Positions 44,008 to 52,871 of a stretch of 64,000 bases of DNA are shown here, piece after piece (the stretch's first letter is position 1; each line of letters begins with the position of its first letter). Under the pieces are notes generated by a model. That model worked only from the letters and a program-made list of their open reading frames with translations, was not told where the DNA came from and made no database searches. Origin of the DNA: Synechococcus sp. CBW1004 (GTDB taxonomy: Bacteria > Cyanobacteriota > Cyanobacteriia > PCC-6307 > Cyanobiaceae); NCBI RefSeq assembly GCF_015840715.1, contig NZ_CP060397.1, positions 620,001 through 684,000 of the forward strand. The letters run 5' to 3'. A program made the position numbers and the translations under genes.

Positions 44008-44154
44008 CTGCAGCGCAACCTCGTCTACACCGGCCTCACTCGCGGCAAGCAGCTGGTGGTGCTGGTGGGGCAGAAGAAGGCTCTGGCGATGGCGGTCAAA
44101 AACCACCGCGGCCGGAAGCGTTACACCCGCCTGCAGGCCCTGCTCACCGGCTGA
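44008..44154 (+). pseudogene. RecD2 C-terminal remnant after IS21 insertion
   Basis: Reads LQRNLVYTGLTRGKQLVVLV and GQKKALAMAVKNHRGRKRYT, then RLQALLTG and a stop: the motif VI end of RecD2-type helicases. Joined to the fragment ending HYAMLQ at 42187 it restores the expected HYAMLQRNLVYTGLTRGK. Confidence 0.88.
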
Positions 44155-44353
44155 TCCGCCGGGGCCGCTGTGCGGTGTCGATCAGCAGGTTCTGCAGCAA
44201 CTCCCGGCTGCTCACCAGCAGGTGGGCTATCCAGGTTCCCGTCAGCTTCGGCTCCGCCACTCGATCACCCCTGCAGCGGCTGATGCGCTGCTTGATCTCA
44301 GCAAGCTCCCGGCCGATGTTGCGCACCATCGCCTCGGTGGTCTCGCGCGGCAT
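44144..44353 (-). CDS. Hypothetical helical protein
   Basis: 69 residues from ATG 44353 (an upstream ATG at 44383 would add ten). Helical sequence MPRETTEAMVRNIGRELAEI and GTWIAHLLVSSRELLQNLLI; no motif recognised. The 3' end overlaps the recD2 remnant by 11 bp on the opposite strand. It is followed upstream by the cupin gene on the same strand. Confidence 0.45.
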   Translation of the reverse strand: MPRETTEAMVRNIGRELAEIKQRISRCRGDRVAEPKLTGTWIAHLLVSSRELLQNLLIDTAQRPRRISR

Positions 44354-44395
44354 GGGGACATGCGGCTTTTGCATGGCTTCCACCCTGTCGTGTCT

Positions 44396-44674
44396 TCAGC
44401 CGAACCGGTAGTGCTTGCGCACCGGGGCCTGCACGTCCCAGGTGCAGCTCAGGCCCTGCTCGAACACCACCAGATCACCGGCTCCGAACCGCACTGGCTC
44501 ACCGCCATCGGGGATGACAGTGACATCTCCCTCCAACAGCAGACAGGTCTCCTGCTCGTCGTAGGTCCAGGGGAAGGTGCTGACCCCACAGCCCCAGGTC
44601 GGCCAGCTCTTCACGCCCAGGCTCTGCAGCTCCGCCGGATCCGGGTTGGACGTGACCGTGATGCCAGCTGCCAT
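44396..44674 (-). CDS. Small cupin (DUF861-like)
   Basis: 92 residues from ATG 44674; ATG 44701 and 44755 are also in frame. Single cupin: VKSWPTWGCGVSTFPWTYDE, QETCLLLEGDVTVIPDGGEP, VRFGAGDLVVFEQGLSCTWD and a final VRKHYRFG. This matches the DUF861 / ureidoglycine-aminohydrolase-like cupins common in phototrophs, usually of unknown function. Confidence 0.85.
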   Translation of the reverse strand: MAAGITVTSNPDPAELQSLGVKSWPTWGCGVSTFPWTYDEQETCLLLEGDVTVIPDGGEPVRFGAGDLVVFEQGLSCTWDVQAPVRKHYRFG

Positions 44675-44776
44675 GGCTGTCTGCGTGAGGACCTGGGGCA
44701 TTGTCGGCGGGAGCCAGGCAATAGGCGGTGAGCACAGCCCGGATGGGGTGCTCATCCACGACAGCCGCGATGGGTC

Positions 44777-45658
44777 ATGGCCACTGCCACCTCCACTCCT
44801 CCTCCCGCCACCAGCACTGCCGCCGCCTCCAGCGGCCAGGGCGCTGACGACAGCTACGCACCCGCCGGCCAGAGCGCCGATGGGGGTGCTGATCCCCAGG
44901 GCGACACCACCTCAGGCGAATCGGCAGCTCCGCCGGCTACGGCAGCCGCCGCGGCTGCTGAACCCGGAGGTGACGACAGCCGCTCCTCCGATCCGCTCAA
45001 GGCCGAACGCCGCAAGAACAACCAGCTGGAAAAGGAGATCCGCACCCTCCGCCAGCAGCTGAACCGCTTCTCGGAGATCAACCCCGAGGAATACTCCCGT
45101 CTTCAGGAGGCCGAGCGCCAGAAGCAGGTGCTCGAGGAGCGCATGGAGCTGCGCGAGCGCCAGATGGAGGAGGCCTCCGCCCAGAAGGTGGCCGCCGTCG
45201 CTGCTGAGCGCGATGAGGCCAAACAGCAGGTGCTCCAGCTCCGCAAGGACCGCCTGCTGGAGCGCGCCTTCTCCCAGGCCGAGGGCCGCACCGGCGGTGA
45301 TCGCCGCGGGACGTTCTTCGACATCTTCAAGGGGCAGCTGGGCGGCTGCTTCCGCCTGGGCACCGACAAGGACGGCAAGGACGTGCTCGAACCGCTGGAC
45401 GGCCAGGGCAAACCCTTGCTCGGTGATGACGGCCGGCCCCTGACCACCGCCGACTTCCTCGACGAGATGCGGGTGCATCCCGTCTACGGCTTCCTGTTCC
45501 AGCAGCGGGGCCCGGCCGGGATGCAGGCCGCCGGCGCCATGACGGCCTCCGGCATCGCCAGCAACGGCGAACCGCTCAACCCCCAGGCCATGAGCGCCTC
45601 GGAGCTCTACCGCGCCTCCTTCGTAGTCAACGGCCGCACCCCCTCCCGCCGGCCCTGA
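44777..45658 (+). CDS. Phage scaffolding-like protein
   Basis: 293 residues. A Ala/Ser/Pro-rich N-terminus (~1-70) is followed by a long coiled coil (LKAERRKNNQLEKEIRTLRQ to QQVLQLRKDRLLERAF, ~75-165) and a globular C-terminus with LTTADFLDEMRVHPVYGFLF. Coiled-coil scaffold or minor capsid assembly proteins of siphophages have this layout. It opens a four-gene phage-like block on the plus strand. Confidence 0.55.
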   Translation: MATATSTPPPATSTAAASSGQGADDSYAPAGQSADGGADPQGDTTSGESAAPPATAAAAAAEPGGDDSRSSDPLKAERRKNNQLEKEIRTLRQQLNRFSEINPEEYSRLQEAERQKQVLEERMELRERQMEEASAQKVAAVAAERDEAKQQVLQLRKDRLLERAFSQAEGRTGGDRRGTFFDIFKGQLGGCFRLGTDKDGKDVLEPLDGQGKPLLGDDGRPLTTADFLDEMRVHPVYGFLFQQRGPAGMQAAGAMTASGIASNGEPLNPQAMSASELYRASFVVNGRTPSRRP

Positions 45659-45836
45659 GGGGCCAGGGGCCCCTTCCATGTGGGATCTCGGGCTGTGCCG
45701 GGTGGACGGCAATGGGGAGAGGTGGGCTGGCCGGGCCGCCAATCGTGTCTCGCTGCTCAGGCCGGCCACCTGCTCCACTCCGAGGCGTCCCGTGACTCTT
45801 CGACTGCTTCATCTGTTCTTCTCACCTTTCAAAGCC

Positions 45837-46268
45837 ATGAATGCTCTGCTCGATCGCATCGTCGCCGTGATAGCTGGCTTCCAGTCCCGCGAGGCGGACC
45901 TACGCAAACAACTGGCCGACGCACTGGCGGATGACGCCGCTGACGCTGCCGCCATCGACGCCGCTCGCCGCGATGCGCTGGCCGCCATGGAACGCGCCGC
46001 CACCGCTGAGGCCCTGGTGGCTCAGCTGCAGGCCAGCGCCGATAACGCCACCAACCAGCTGACCGCCATTGATGCCTTCATCGATCAGTTCGTGCCTGCC
46101 CTCACCGAGGTTCCGGTTGCGGCTGAGGACCAGGCAACCACCGTCACTGAGCCGGAGGCCGCCCCTGCTGGGTCGACGACTGGTGAGGTTGTCGCAGGCG
46201 ACAACTCCGGTGCCGATGATGCTGCCCCTGAGGCGGACACCGATTCCGACGAACCCGCAGCGGCCTGA
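45837..46268 (+). CDS. Phage-like coiled-coil protein
   Basis: 143 residues from ATG 45837. N-terminal helix LLDRIVAVIAGFQSREADLR, a long Ala-rich coiled coil and an acidic, Thr/Asp/Ala-rich tail. No family recognised; grouped with the phage block by position and style. Could be a structural or chaperone protein. Confidence 0.55.
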   Translation: MNALLDRIVAVIAGFQSREADLRKQLADALADDAADAAAIDAARRDALAAMERAATAEALVAQLQASADNATNQLTAIDAFIDQFVPALTEVPVAAEDQATTVTEPEAAPAGSTTGEVVAGDNSGADDAAPEADTDSDEPAAA

Positions 46269-46273
46269 TCACC

Positions 46274-46630
46274 ATGCCGCGCCGGAGCAAGGACTTCTAT
46301 CGCGGCATCTCCTTCCAGCCGCCGGCCGCGGTCGCCGCTGCTGCCCGTCGCGCCCTCGAACGGCGGGCCCAGCAGCCGCCTTGTCAACGCGGCATGACGC
46401 CGGTGGGGCTGGCCCGCGCCCGTCAGCTCGCCAACCGCCAGGAGCTTTCACCGCAGACGATCGATCGGATGGTGAGCTACTTCGCCCGCCACGCCATCGA
46501 CAAGCAGGGCTCCAGCTGGAGCGACTACGGCAAAGGGCGCCAGGCCTGGGATGGCTGGGGCGGCGACCCCGGCCTGCGCTGGGCCCGGTCGATCGCTCGA
46601 CGGATGGACGCTGCTGAAGTACGCGCCTGA
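46274..46630 (+). CDS. Phage-like small protein (structural or DNA-linked)
   Basis: 118 residues, starting 5 bp after the previous stop. The segment MVSYFARHAIDKQGSSWSDY, GKGRQAWDGWGGDPGLRWAR is very like a small domain in head-processing or similar proteins of tailed phages (ARHEVDK ... WGGDAG pattern). Supports a prophage origin for the block. Confidence 0.6.
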   Translation: MPRRSKDFYRGISFQPPAAVAAAARRALERRAQQPPCQRGMTPVGLARARQLANRQELSPQTIDRMVSYFARHAIDKQGSSWSDYGKGRQAWDGWGGDPGLRWARSIARRMDAAEVRA

Positions 46631-47066
46631 TCGCGCCGGGATGGCGCCGCCCACGATCCAACGAATCACAGTCACTCGGCAGCAGGTCCAACCGAACCAG
46701 ACCCACAGCAATCCGCCTGGGGCAGGAGTATCAACGCAGCGACAACACACAACCCTCAAAAGGGGAGAAAGCCGCGCAGAAAAAATCGTCGATTCTCCTC
46801 ATGATTTTCACTTCGAAATCAAGCTCCTGCAAGTGCTCGTAAATCCTCGCAGAAGCTCACAGGCGAATCAAAACTGGAGGGGTATTCCCCTGTTTACGGA
46901 AACGGCTGCAGAGCCGCTCGGAAAATTTCTCAATTCTGGAAAATCACTGCCTGGACCTCCTCTGCAGTTCAGCACTCTGGGGCGGTACAGTCGGGCTTCG
47001 TGCACCACCGGTGGTGGGAGTCTTGGCTGGGTGCCACCATGGGTAGCGGCGTCGACAGGAGTGCTG
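46631..47066. other. AT-richer gap inside the phage block
   Basis: About 435 bp whose base composition is clearly more AT-rich around 46740-46990 than the surrounding DNA. No gene is visible. It may be phage control DNA or remains of a deleted segment. Confidence 0.4.
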
Positions 47067-47360
47067 ATGACGGCCACCACCTTCAACGTGCAGAACCTGC
47101 GGGGCCAAGCCCTGCTGTTCCGCTGCCTGGAGACGGGCTTCGTGACGACAGCTCCAGCCCTGACCCGCTACCAGCAGGGGCGCGGGATCGACACCAGCCG
47201 TCGGGAGCTGGTGGGCGAGCGGCCGGCGCAGTGGTGCAGCACGCGGCCCGTGACGATCTGCGAGCACTGCGGGCTGGCGATCAAGGGCAACCAGTGGACG
47301 GTGCGGCAGCACCAGCAGAGCAAACGTTGCACCAGATCCAGGACTCAGCTGCATGTCTGA
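47067..47360 (+). CDS. Phage-like protein with C-terminal zinc-finger pattern
   Basis: 97 residues from ATG 47067 (GTG 47061 is possible). ALTRYQQGRGIDTSRRELVG and RPVTICEHCGLAIKGNQWTV with a later HQQSKRC give a C-x2-C ... H ... C zinc-finger-like end. Unknown function; last of the phage-like genes. Confidence 0.5.
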   Translation: MTATTFNVQNLRGQALLFRCLETGFVTTAPALTRYQQGRGIDTSRRELVGERPAQWCSTRPVTICEHCGLAIKGNQWTVRQHQQSKRCTRSRTQLHV

Positions 47361-47394
47361 TGGATCGCCCAACCTGGCTGCATCTGCCCTGACT

Positions 47395-47742
47395 TGTGGT
47401 GCTCGTCTTCGCCACCTCGCTCAGGGCCTGGCGAGTCAGCGACCTTGTCGTCCTCGTAGGTGCGAGGCCGGCCAGGCCGCAGCTCGTCGTGGAGCCCTTC
47501 CAGACCCAGTTCCAGATACCTCATACGCCACTTGCCGACGGTCATGCCCGCCAAACCCATCCGCATGGCGATGGCGGTGTTGGATTCACCTGCACCGCAG
47601 CCAGAACGATCTGGGCACGCTGCACGATCGAATGAGGCGGCGAGCGGGAGCTGGCGATGCCCTGCATTTGCTGAACCTCGTCATCGCTGAGCACCAGCGG
47701 CGGCATCGGACGACCAAGAGCCACGGAGCAGCAGGAAGACAC
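47395..47742 (-). pseudogene. IS630-like transposase N-terminal remnant
   Basis: On the minus strand LVLSDDEVQQMQGIASSRSP and IVQRAQIVLAA are followed, after a frameshift near 47565, by AMRMGLAGMTVGKWRMRYLE and LGLEGLHDELRPGRPRTYED. This is the helix-turn-helix N-terminus of an IS630-family transposase; the DDE domain is missing. Confidence 0.8.
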
Positions 47743-47959
47743 TCCTTATTCTATAGCCTATTTCCGGGACGGCACACTAGCCGCGCTGAATAAAAGTGTT
47801 ACCCGTGCAAGATGATGGTCCGCCAATGCCTGCAACTTCCCCCAGTCAACAAGGTTGAAGATCGTGGCCCTTCTGTCGAACCACACAGGGCAACATATGA
47901 CGTCGCGGGCCGGTGGCTCATTCGCTCAACTTGCGTAGGTACTCCTCGTCACTGCTGTG

Positions 47960-48811
47960 CTAGCGGCGTCTGGGGAACAGGCTGAGGCGCTCTCTCCAGA
48001 CCATCAGCACGGAGATGTCCGGATCCGCCGCGATCGGAGTGGCGGCGGCATAGGCAAAGGCCAGCACCAGCGCCATGATCACCCCCCGGCCGGCTCGCTG
48101 CAGGAGGGCCCAGGTGCGTCCCCGATTGGCCATCGCCTGGAAGCGGCGTTGCAGCAGCTGCTCCGATTGATCGACGCTGGCCAGGAAGCTGCGTTTCAGT
48201 TCCGGCAGGGATTGATCGAGGCTGGCGGCATCGAGCAGCAGATCCGGGGCCTGGATGTCGCGGATACGCCGCTGCAGATCGGCGAGGCTGCTCGATGCGC
48301 GGATCTCCTGGCGCATCCGGTTCAGATTGGCCTCCACCCGCTGCTGGCGGTTGCGTTGCGCGCTGTCGAGGGTCTGCAACGAAAGGCCTGTGGCCACCAA
48401 CTGCACAGGCACCATCAGCAGAAATCCGAGGACCGCGATGACCCCGAGGCGGCCGAGGCCCTCCCAGCGGGCCTGCAGACGCCGGTTGGCGGGATCGAGG
48501 TAGGCCGCCAGTTGCAACAGGCCCAGGCCAAGCAGGGGCCAGAGGCCATTCTCCAGCAGCACCCCCGCCACTCGTAGCTGCCAGGCGGGCTCCAGCAGGC
48601 GCAGGGGCACTAGCTGGCTGAACACCGTCAGCCCGTAGATCACGAACAGGGCCACGCCGATGGTCGAGAGCGCCGGGGCGAGCATCATGGGGGGCTGGGG
48701 CCGGGCGCTGCGGCTGCTGCTCGTGGTGTCTGAATCAGGGCGATGAGGCGCTTCCGGCCGACGGCTTGATTGACCGCCGTGCCTGGCCCCGGAAGGTGGC
48801 AACTGGCTCAT
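47960..48811 (-). CDS. HpsJ-like membrane protein
   Basis: 283 residues. A Ser/Arg/Pro-rich N-terminus precedes helices ALSTIGVALFVIYGLTVFSQ, GLWPLLGLGLLQLAAYLDPA, RLGVIAVLGFLLMVPVQLVA, then a helical domain (NRQQRVEANLNRMRQEIRAS, LADLQRRIRDIQAPDLLLDA) and a last helix near the C-terminus. This is the pattern of HpsJ-like proteins found with cyanoexosortases. A start nearer the first helix (ATG ~48688) is possible. It is on the same strand as the large fusion protein and PEP-CTERM-like gene. Confidence 0.65.
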   Translation of the reverse strand: MSQLPPSGARHGGQSSRRPEAPHRPDSDTTSSSRSARPQPPMMLAPALSTIGVALFVIYGLTVFSQLVPLRLLEPAWQLRVAGVLLENGLWPLLGLGLLQLAAYLDPANRRLQARWEGLGRLGVIAVLGFLLMVPVQLVATGLSLQTLDSAQRNRQQRVEANLNRMRQEIRASSSLADLQRRIRDIQAPDLLLDAASLDQSLPELKRSFLASVDQSEQLLQRRFQAMANRGRTWALLQRAGRGVIMALVLAFAYAAATPIAADPDISVLMVWRERLSLFPRRR

Positions 48812-48926
48812 AGAGACAATGTACAGAGAATGGCTGGTGTTTCGCTTCGCTCTGAGTCAGGGTATGGCTCCGGTCAGGGTTGGATGACGTTGCTGGCTTG
48901 TTGTCTGCCTATAAAAGTCCAGAAAA

Positions 48927-51812
48927 TCAGAAGCGGCGCAAAGAGGGATCCACGCCAGCAACAGCGTCACAAGGCCGGAACGCCTCACCCAGGAATAGAG
49001 CGAGACGGCTGCACTGACCTGCAGGATCGTGGATCATCTGTTCGTAGGAGACGTGCAGGACTTGCCAGTTGGGGCGGTGATCGATGAGGTTCAGAAGTAA
49101 TTGTAATTCCGTGTTGTATTGCAGCTCCAGAGCAGCCGCTGTCACGCCTACAGACTTTGATCGCACCTGAGGCTGACTTGCAGCAAGGACGGCCACCTGT
49201 TCTGTAGCCAGTCGCTGCTTCATAGCCTCCTGGCTGCGCAGCACCGAGTCGAGGGGGCGGTGCATCACGACCAGCCTGGCGGGGAGCTGTGCCGGTAGAT
49301 GGCGCAGCAAAGGAGTCACCACCTTCACTGCCCTGCCACGGCCTTGATCGAGCCAGGCCAGGTCGTTGGGACCTTGCCTGAGCAAGAGCTGGCGGACCGG
49401 CTCGAATTCGTAATAGCCGAGTGGATTACTGGCATCGGCGAGGCGCATACCATCGCTCAGCAGCGAGATGCCACCGAACTGCAGCACCCGCATCAGCATC
49501 GAGGTGCCGCTGCGAGGCAGGCCGCTGACCACGACCAACTCCTCGGGTGAGCGGGCCGCAGCAGCAGCGGGCTCATGCTCACACAAGCCGGCGTACTGAA
49601 GCTCGAGGCTGGCAGTACTGGTCGTTGGCCCAGCGCTCAGGTCCGAGTGACTCCAGTCGTCGCAGGCAAGGCGTCGTCGAATGGCGCGGATGCGCTCGGC
49701 CAAAATGGTGGCTTGGCTGCGGTATTGGAAGGCCTCAACGGGCCGGTCGGCGTGCAGCTTCTCGAGAGCCCGATAGGCCAGCAGCAGTGAGGGGTTCTGC
49801 TGCAGAGCAACGCGAAGTTCGGCAGTGGCGTCGCTGCGACGACCGAGGCGCGCCAGCGACAGGCCAAGGATCAGGTGCAGACGTGGGTTGAAGTACACAA
49901 GGGCGAGCGACTGAGCTGCGCACTCGGCTGCCTGAGACCAATCACGACGACGGAACTGAATCTCTGCACGTAGGGTGGACAGATTCTGGTGTTCCGGTTC
50001 GATCGCCAATAAGCGCTCGACAACGGGTAAAGCTTCCTCCAGGCGTCCCAGCTGCACGAGGATCGACGCGGCCAGAGAGGCCTGGGGGAAAGGCAGGCTG
50101 GAAGGATCGTCGCGCCGTTCGAGCAGCGGCTTCAGCAGATCGGTGGCGGTGGCGCGGTCCTGCTCAAGAAGCGCCTGCTGGATCCACGCTCCGGTGAGAT
50201 CCAGGCCTGCCCGCAGCTCGATCAGGCCCCGGCGCTCAAACTGTTGCCGTCTCACAGCGGGGTCGTGGCCGTGGGCATCGGCTTGTACGGAGGGTGATGG
50301 CAGGCTCTCGAGGGCCTGAGCGGCTTCGTTGGCGTAGCGTCCAGCCTGCTCCGTCAGCTGTTCGAGGGCGGCTCGGCGCTGGGCGATCCGGCCGCAGCGA
50401 CCGTAATAGTCAAGGAGGTGAAGCCCGAAGCGGTGTTCCTTCGGCCACTCCCGCCACAACGTCTCAAGGATGGGGATGGACTCATAGGGCCTGCCGCCGT
50501 CAGCGAGGGCGCGAGAGAGATTGTAGTCAAGCTCGCGCACGGTCTCGCGCACCGCCTCGCTGCGGTCGTCCGGCAAGGGCGACACATACCCCAACGCCAC
50601 CAGCTGCTCGAGCTGAGCGGCGATGGCCCGGGGATCCTGGGTGCTGCCGGGGGGATGGCAACCGGATGGGCCATCCACGGTCTCCCAGGAGCTGATCCGC
50701 TCCACCACGGGCGGATCCTGCCAGGCCTGCACCTGGGCGTTGCCGTCCATGTCAAGACCCACCGGCAGGCCGAACAGGGTGAGCACGGTGGGGGCGATGT
50801 CGAGCACCGAGGTGCCATGGATGCGCTCTCCCTGGCGCAGGCCGGGACCAGCCATGACCACCATGCCGAAATAACGATGTTCGGCGGCGGGGCCAGCCGG
50901 TTCACAGGGAATCCAGCCGGGCCTCTGTTCATCGGAATGGAAGCCGTGATCGCTGACGATGATCACGTGCGCCTCTGGGCCTACCAGCTCGAGGTAGCGT
51001 CCGAGCATGGCGTCGTGCCACTGATACACATTGCTGACCACATCTTTATACAAATCGAACTCTTCTTTGCTCACCCACTCCTGACGCGGTGGGTAGAATC
51101 TCATGAAGCGATGGCAGGCATGATCGATCGCGTCGAAATAGACAGCGGCGAAATCCCATTCCTCGCTTTCCAGCAAATCGGTAGCGACTGAGTGGATTGA
51201 AAGGTTTTCGGCGATCACCTTGGCCAGGTCGTGCAACGACTTATCTGTCTCTTGATTGACCTGCTCGGCCTTGGGCACGAACAGGCGCAGAAGCTCCAGC
51301 GACAGCTCGCATGGACGCACCCTCAGCTCCCCCAATTCATCGGCCAGTTCCGGCGGATGCACCATGCCGCGAGGTAGCGATGGTGGTGGGGTGTCGGGAT
51401 CGTCCGGAACTTTCTGGAAGTGGTTGGAGACCATCACCCCATCGATCGGCTCGGCGGGGAAGGAGGGCCACCAGCCGACCACGATCGAACGCTTGCCGTT
51501 CTGATTGAGGATGTTCCAGAGCGCTTTGGACGTCCGCGACAGCACCGAGCAAGGTCGAACGGCGGTCCCGTCGGCCGTCGGTTCGCTGAAGCCGAGAATG
51601 CCGTGCTTCGAGGGACGCTTGCCAGTGGCGATGCTCGTCCAGAGCATCGGCGAGAGATCGGGGTAGAGGGTGGCGTGGTTCCCGTGCACGCCACGGGCCA
51701 TCAGCCCGGCGAGATTGGGCATCAACCCCGCCGCCAACAGCGGGCGGATTACCTTCCAGTCAGCCGCATCCCAGCCCAGAAGTAGCACCTTAGTGGCGGA
51801 ATTATCAGGCAT
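48927..51812 (-). CDS. Phosphodiesterase-TPR-sulfotransferase fusion
   Basis: 961 residues. Residues ~5-390 are a type I phosphodiesterase/nucleotide pyrophosphatase of the alkaline-phosphatase superfamily (VLLLGWDAADWKVIRPLLAA, DLSPMLWTSIATGKRPSKHG with the nucleophile Thr/Ser, AHVIIVSDHGFHSDEQRPGW, HGTSVLDIAPTVLTLFGLPV). Residues ~400-690 are helical repeats of TPR type (RFGLHLLDYYGRCGRIAQRR, EEALPVVERLLAIEPEHQNL). Residues ~760-960 are a sulfotransferase with the PAPS loop VVVSGLPRSGTSMLMRVLQF and VVMHRPLDSVLRSQEA. It could hydrolyse and sulfate surface glycans or lipids. Neighbours suggest an exosortase-linked surface pathway. Confidence 0.82.
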   Translation of the reverse strand: MPDNSATKVLLLGWDAADWKVIRPLLAAGLMPNLAGLMARGVHGNHATLYPDLSPMLWTSIATGKRPSKHGILGFSEPTADGTAVRPCSVLSRTSKALWNILNQNGKRSIVVGWWPSFPAEPIDGVMVSNHFQKVPDDPDTPPPSLPRGMVHPPELADELGELRVRPCELSLELLRLFVPKAEQVNQETDKSLHDLAKVIAENLSIHSVATDLLESEEWDFAAVYFDAIDHACHRFMRFYPPRQEWVSKEEFDLYKDVVSNVYQWHDAMLGRYLELVGPEAHVIIVSDHGFHSDEQRPGWIPCEPAGPAAEHRYFGMVVMAGPGLRQGERIHGTSVLDIAPTVLTLFGLPVGLDMDGNAQVQAWQDPPVVERISSWETVDGPSGCHPPGSTQDPRAIAAQLEQLVALGYVSPLPDDRSEAVRETVRELDYNLSRALADGGRPYESIPILETLWREWPKEHRFGLHLLDYYGRCGRIAQRRAALEQLTEQAGRYANEAAQALESLPSPSVQADAHGHDPAVRRQQFERRGLIELRAGLDLTGAWIQQALLEQDRATATDLLKPLLERRDDPSSLPFPQASLAASILVQLGRLEEALPVVERLLAIEPEHQNLSTLRAEIQFRRRDWSQAAECAAQSLALVYFNPRLHLILGLSLARLGRRSDATAELRVALQQNPSLLLAYRALEKLHADRPVEAFQYRSQATILAERIRAIRRRLACDDWSHSDLSAGPTTSTASLELQYAGLCEHEPAAAAARSPEELVVVSGLPRSGTSMLMRVLQFGGISLLSDGMRLADASNPLGYYEFEPVRQLLLRQGPNDLAWLDQGRGRAVKVVTPLLRHLPAQLPARLVVMHRPLDSVLRSQEAMKQRLATEQVAVLAASQPQVRSKSVGVTAAALELQYNTELQLLLNLIDHRPNWQVLHVSYEQMIHDPAGQCSRLALFLGEAFRPCDAVAGVDPSLRRF

Positions 51813-51957
51813 TGCAGGGGGAAGATTGATTTCGGATTACGCACAAGGAAAACATCGCTCTTGAAAGGAAGAGCCAAGGGCGTTGAATCTGATAACGCGA
51901 TCTGGGACTGAGTTTTAGAATGCGCCAAGTGCTGAAAAACGACTAAGGCAGCAGACA

Positions 51958-52764
51958 TCATGGAGTCCCAGATGCAGGCGCTCTAGAGGAAGAGGAGTGC
52001 CGGGCATTCCGGAGACGGCGGCGCAGACGGCGTGACTGCCCGTACACCAAGACGAGGGCTGGAAGGGCTGACGGGCCGGGAACGGCGGCTGGTCCGATGT
52101 CGCCGGCGGGGAGGAGAGCCCCCGTGCTTTCATAAGCCCATTGTCCCAACGTCACTGAGTAGGGGCTGGTCTGATAGGGACCGGCTTCGCCGCCCGTCAT
52201 AGCCTTGACCTCAAGCCATCCATAATTGAGAGTGCCAGCATTGTCAAATCGGAACAGCAGGTATTGGGACGGGCCCGAAAATGGCAAGCGGCCAAGATTG
52301 ATTATACTGCCGCCAGAATCAGCCCCAAGATTAACATTCGCGAAGCTCCCACCGTAAGTACCACCAGCCGAGAATGTTTCTCCGGCATTGACAAGAGCGG
52401 CTGGATTTAAACCCGGCCCGGATTTTCGCCAGAACATTTTGGGGCCGGCCACGAATACGCCAACATACCCGGAGCCCGATTGCGAACCGCCACCATTGAC
52501 AGTTGCCCTTGTTCCCACGAAAATCTCGGCTCCATCAGCCAGGGGGGCCTGCACAAACCGCTCCTGCCCAGGCTGCCATCCCACGACAACATTATTCAAG
52601 TTGCTGCCTACAATGACGGCTGCAAGGGCTGGATCGGGGATGGCAATTGAAGCGGCTGACGCCGACAAAACAAGGATGGGATTAAGAAGGGACAAGCTCG
52701 AACCAGGACCTGAGGCAGCCTTGCCATCAAGAGATGCGACAGAGCGAAAACTGTGACTTTCCAT
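51958..52764 (-). CDS. PEP-CTERM-like exported protein
   Basis: 268 residues. Signal-like N-terminus (LSLLNPILVLSASAASIAIP, ALAAV). The body is Gly/Ser/Asn-rich beta sequence (GYVGVFVAGPKMFWRKSGPG, NYGWLEVKAMTGG). Near the C-terminus VPGPSALPALVLVYGQSRRL then RRRLRNAR looks like a PEP-CTERM sorting signal with PGP in place of PEP; about 20 residues follow the Arg cluster, longer than usual. An exosortase would cut at this motif. A near-consensus promoter lies upstream. Confidence 0.7.
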   Translation of the reverse strand: MESHSFRSVASLDGKAASGPGSSLSLLNPILVLSASAASIAIPDPALAAVIVGSNLNNVVVGWQPGQERFVQAPLADGAEIFVGTRATVNGGGSQSGSGYVGVFVAGPKMFWRKSGPGLNPAALVNAGETFSAGGTYGGSFANVNLGADSGGSIINLGRLPFSGPSQYLLFRFDNAGTLNYGWLEVKAMTGGEAGPYQTSPYSVTLGQWAYESTGALLPAGDIGPAAVPGPSALPALVLVYGQSRRLRRRLRNARHSSSSRAPASGTP

Positions 52765-52787
52765 ACTAAAATTAATTAGTACACGTT

Positions 52788-52815
52788 ATTGTACATGATC
52801 TCATCTACTTGTCAA
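52788..52815 (-). promoter_or_regulatory. Sigma-70-type promoter of PEP-CTERM-like gene
   Basis: On the minus strand TTGACA, 16 bases, TACAAT. The -10 ends about 24 bp before the ATG at 52764. This is the best promoter match in the window. Confidence 0.75.
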
Positions 52816-52871
52816 GGGCGCCTCAAATAATCTACATTTGCCCGCCAACCTCCGAGCATCAGGGCCTATTA

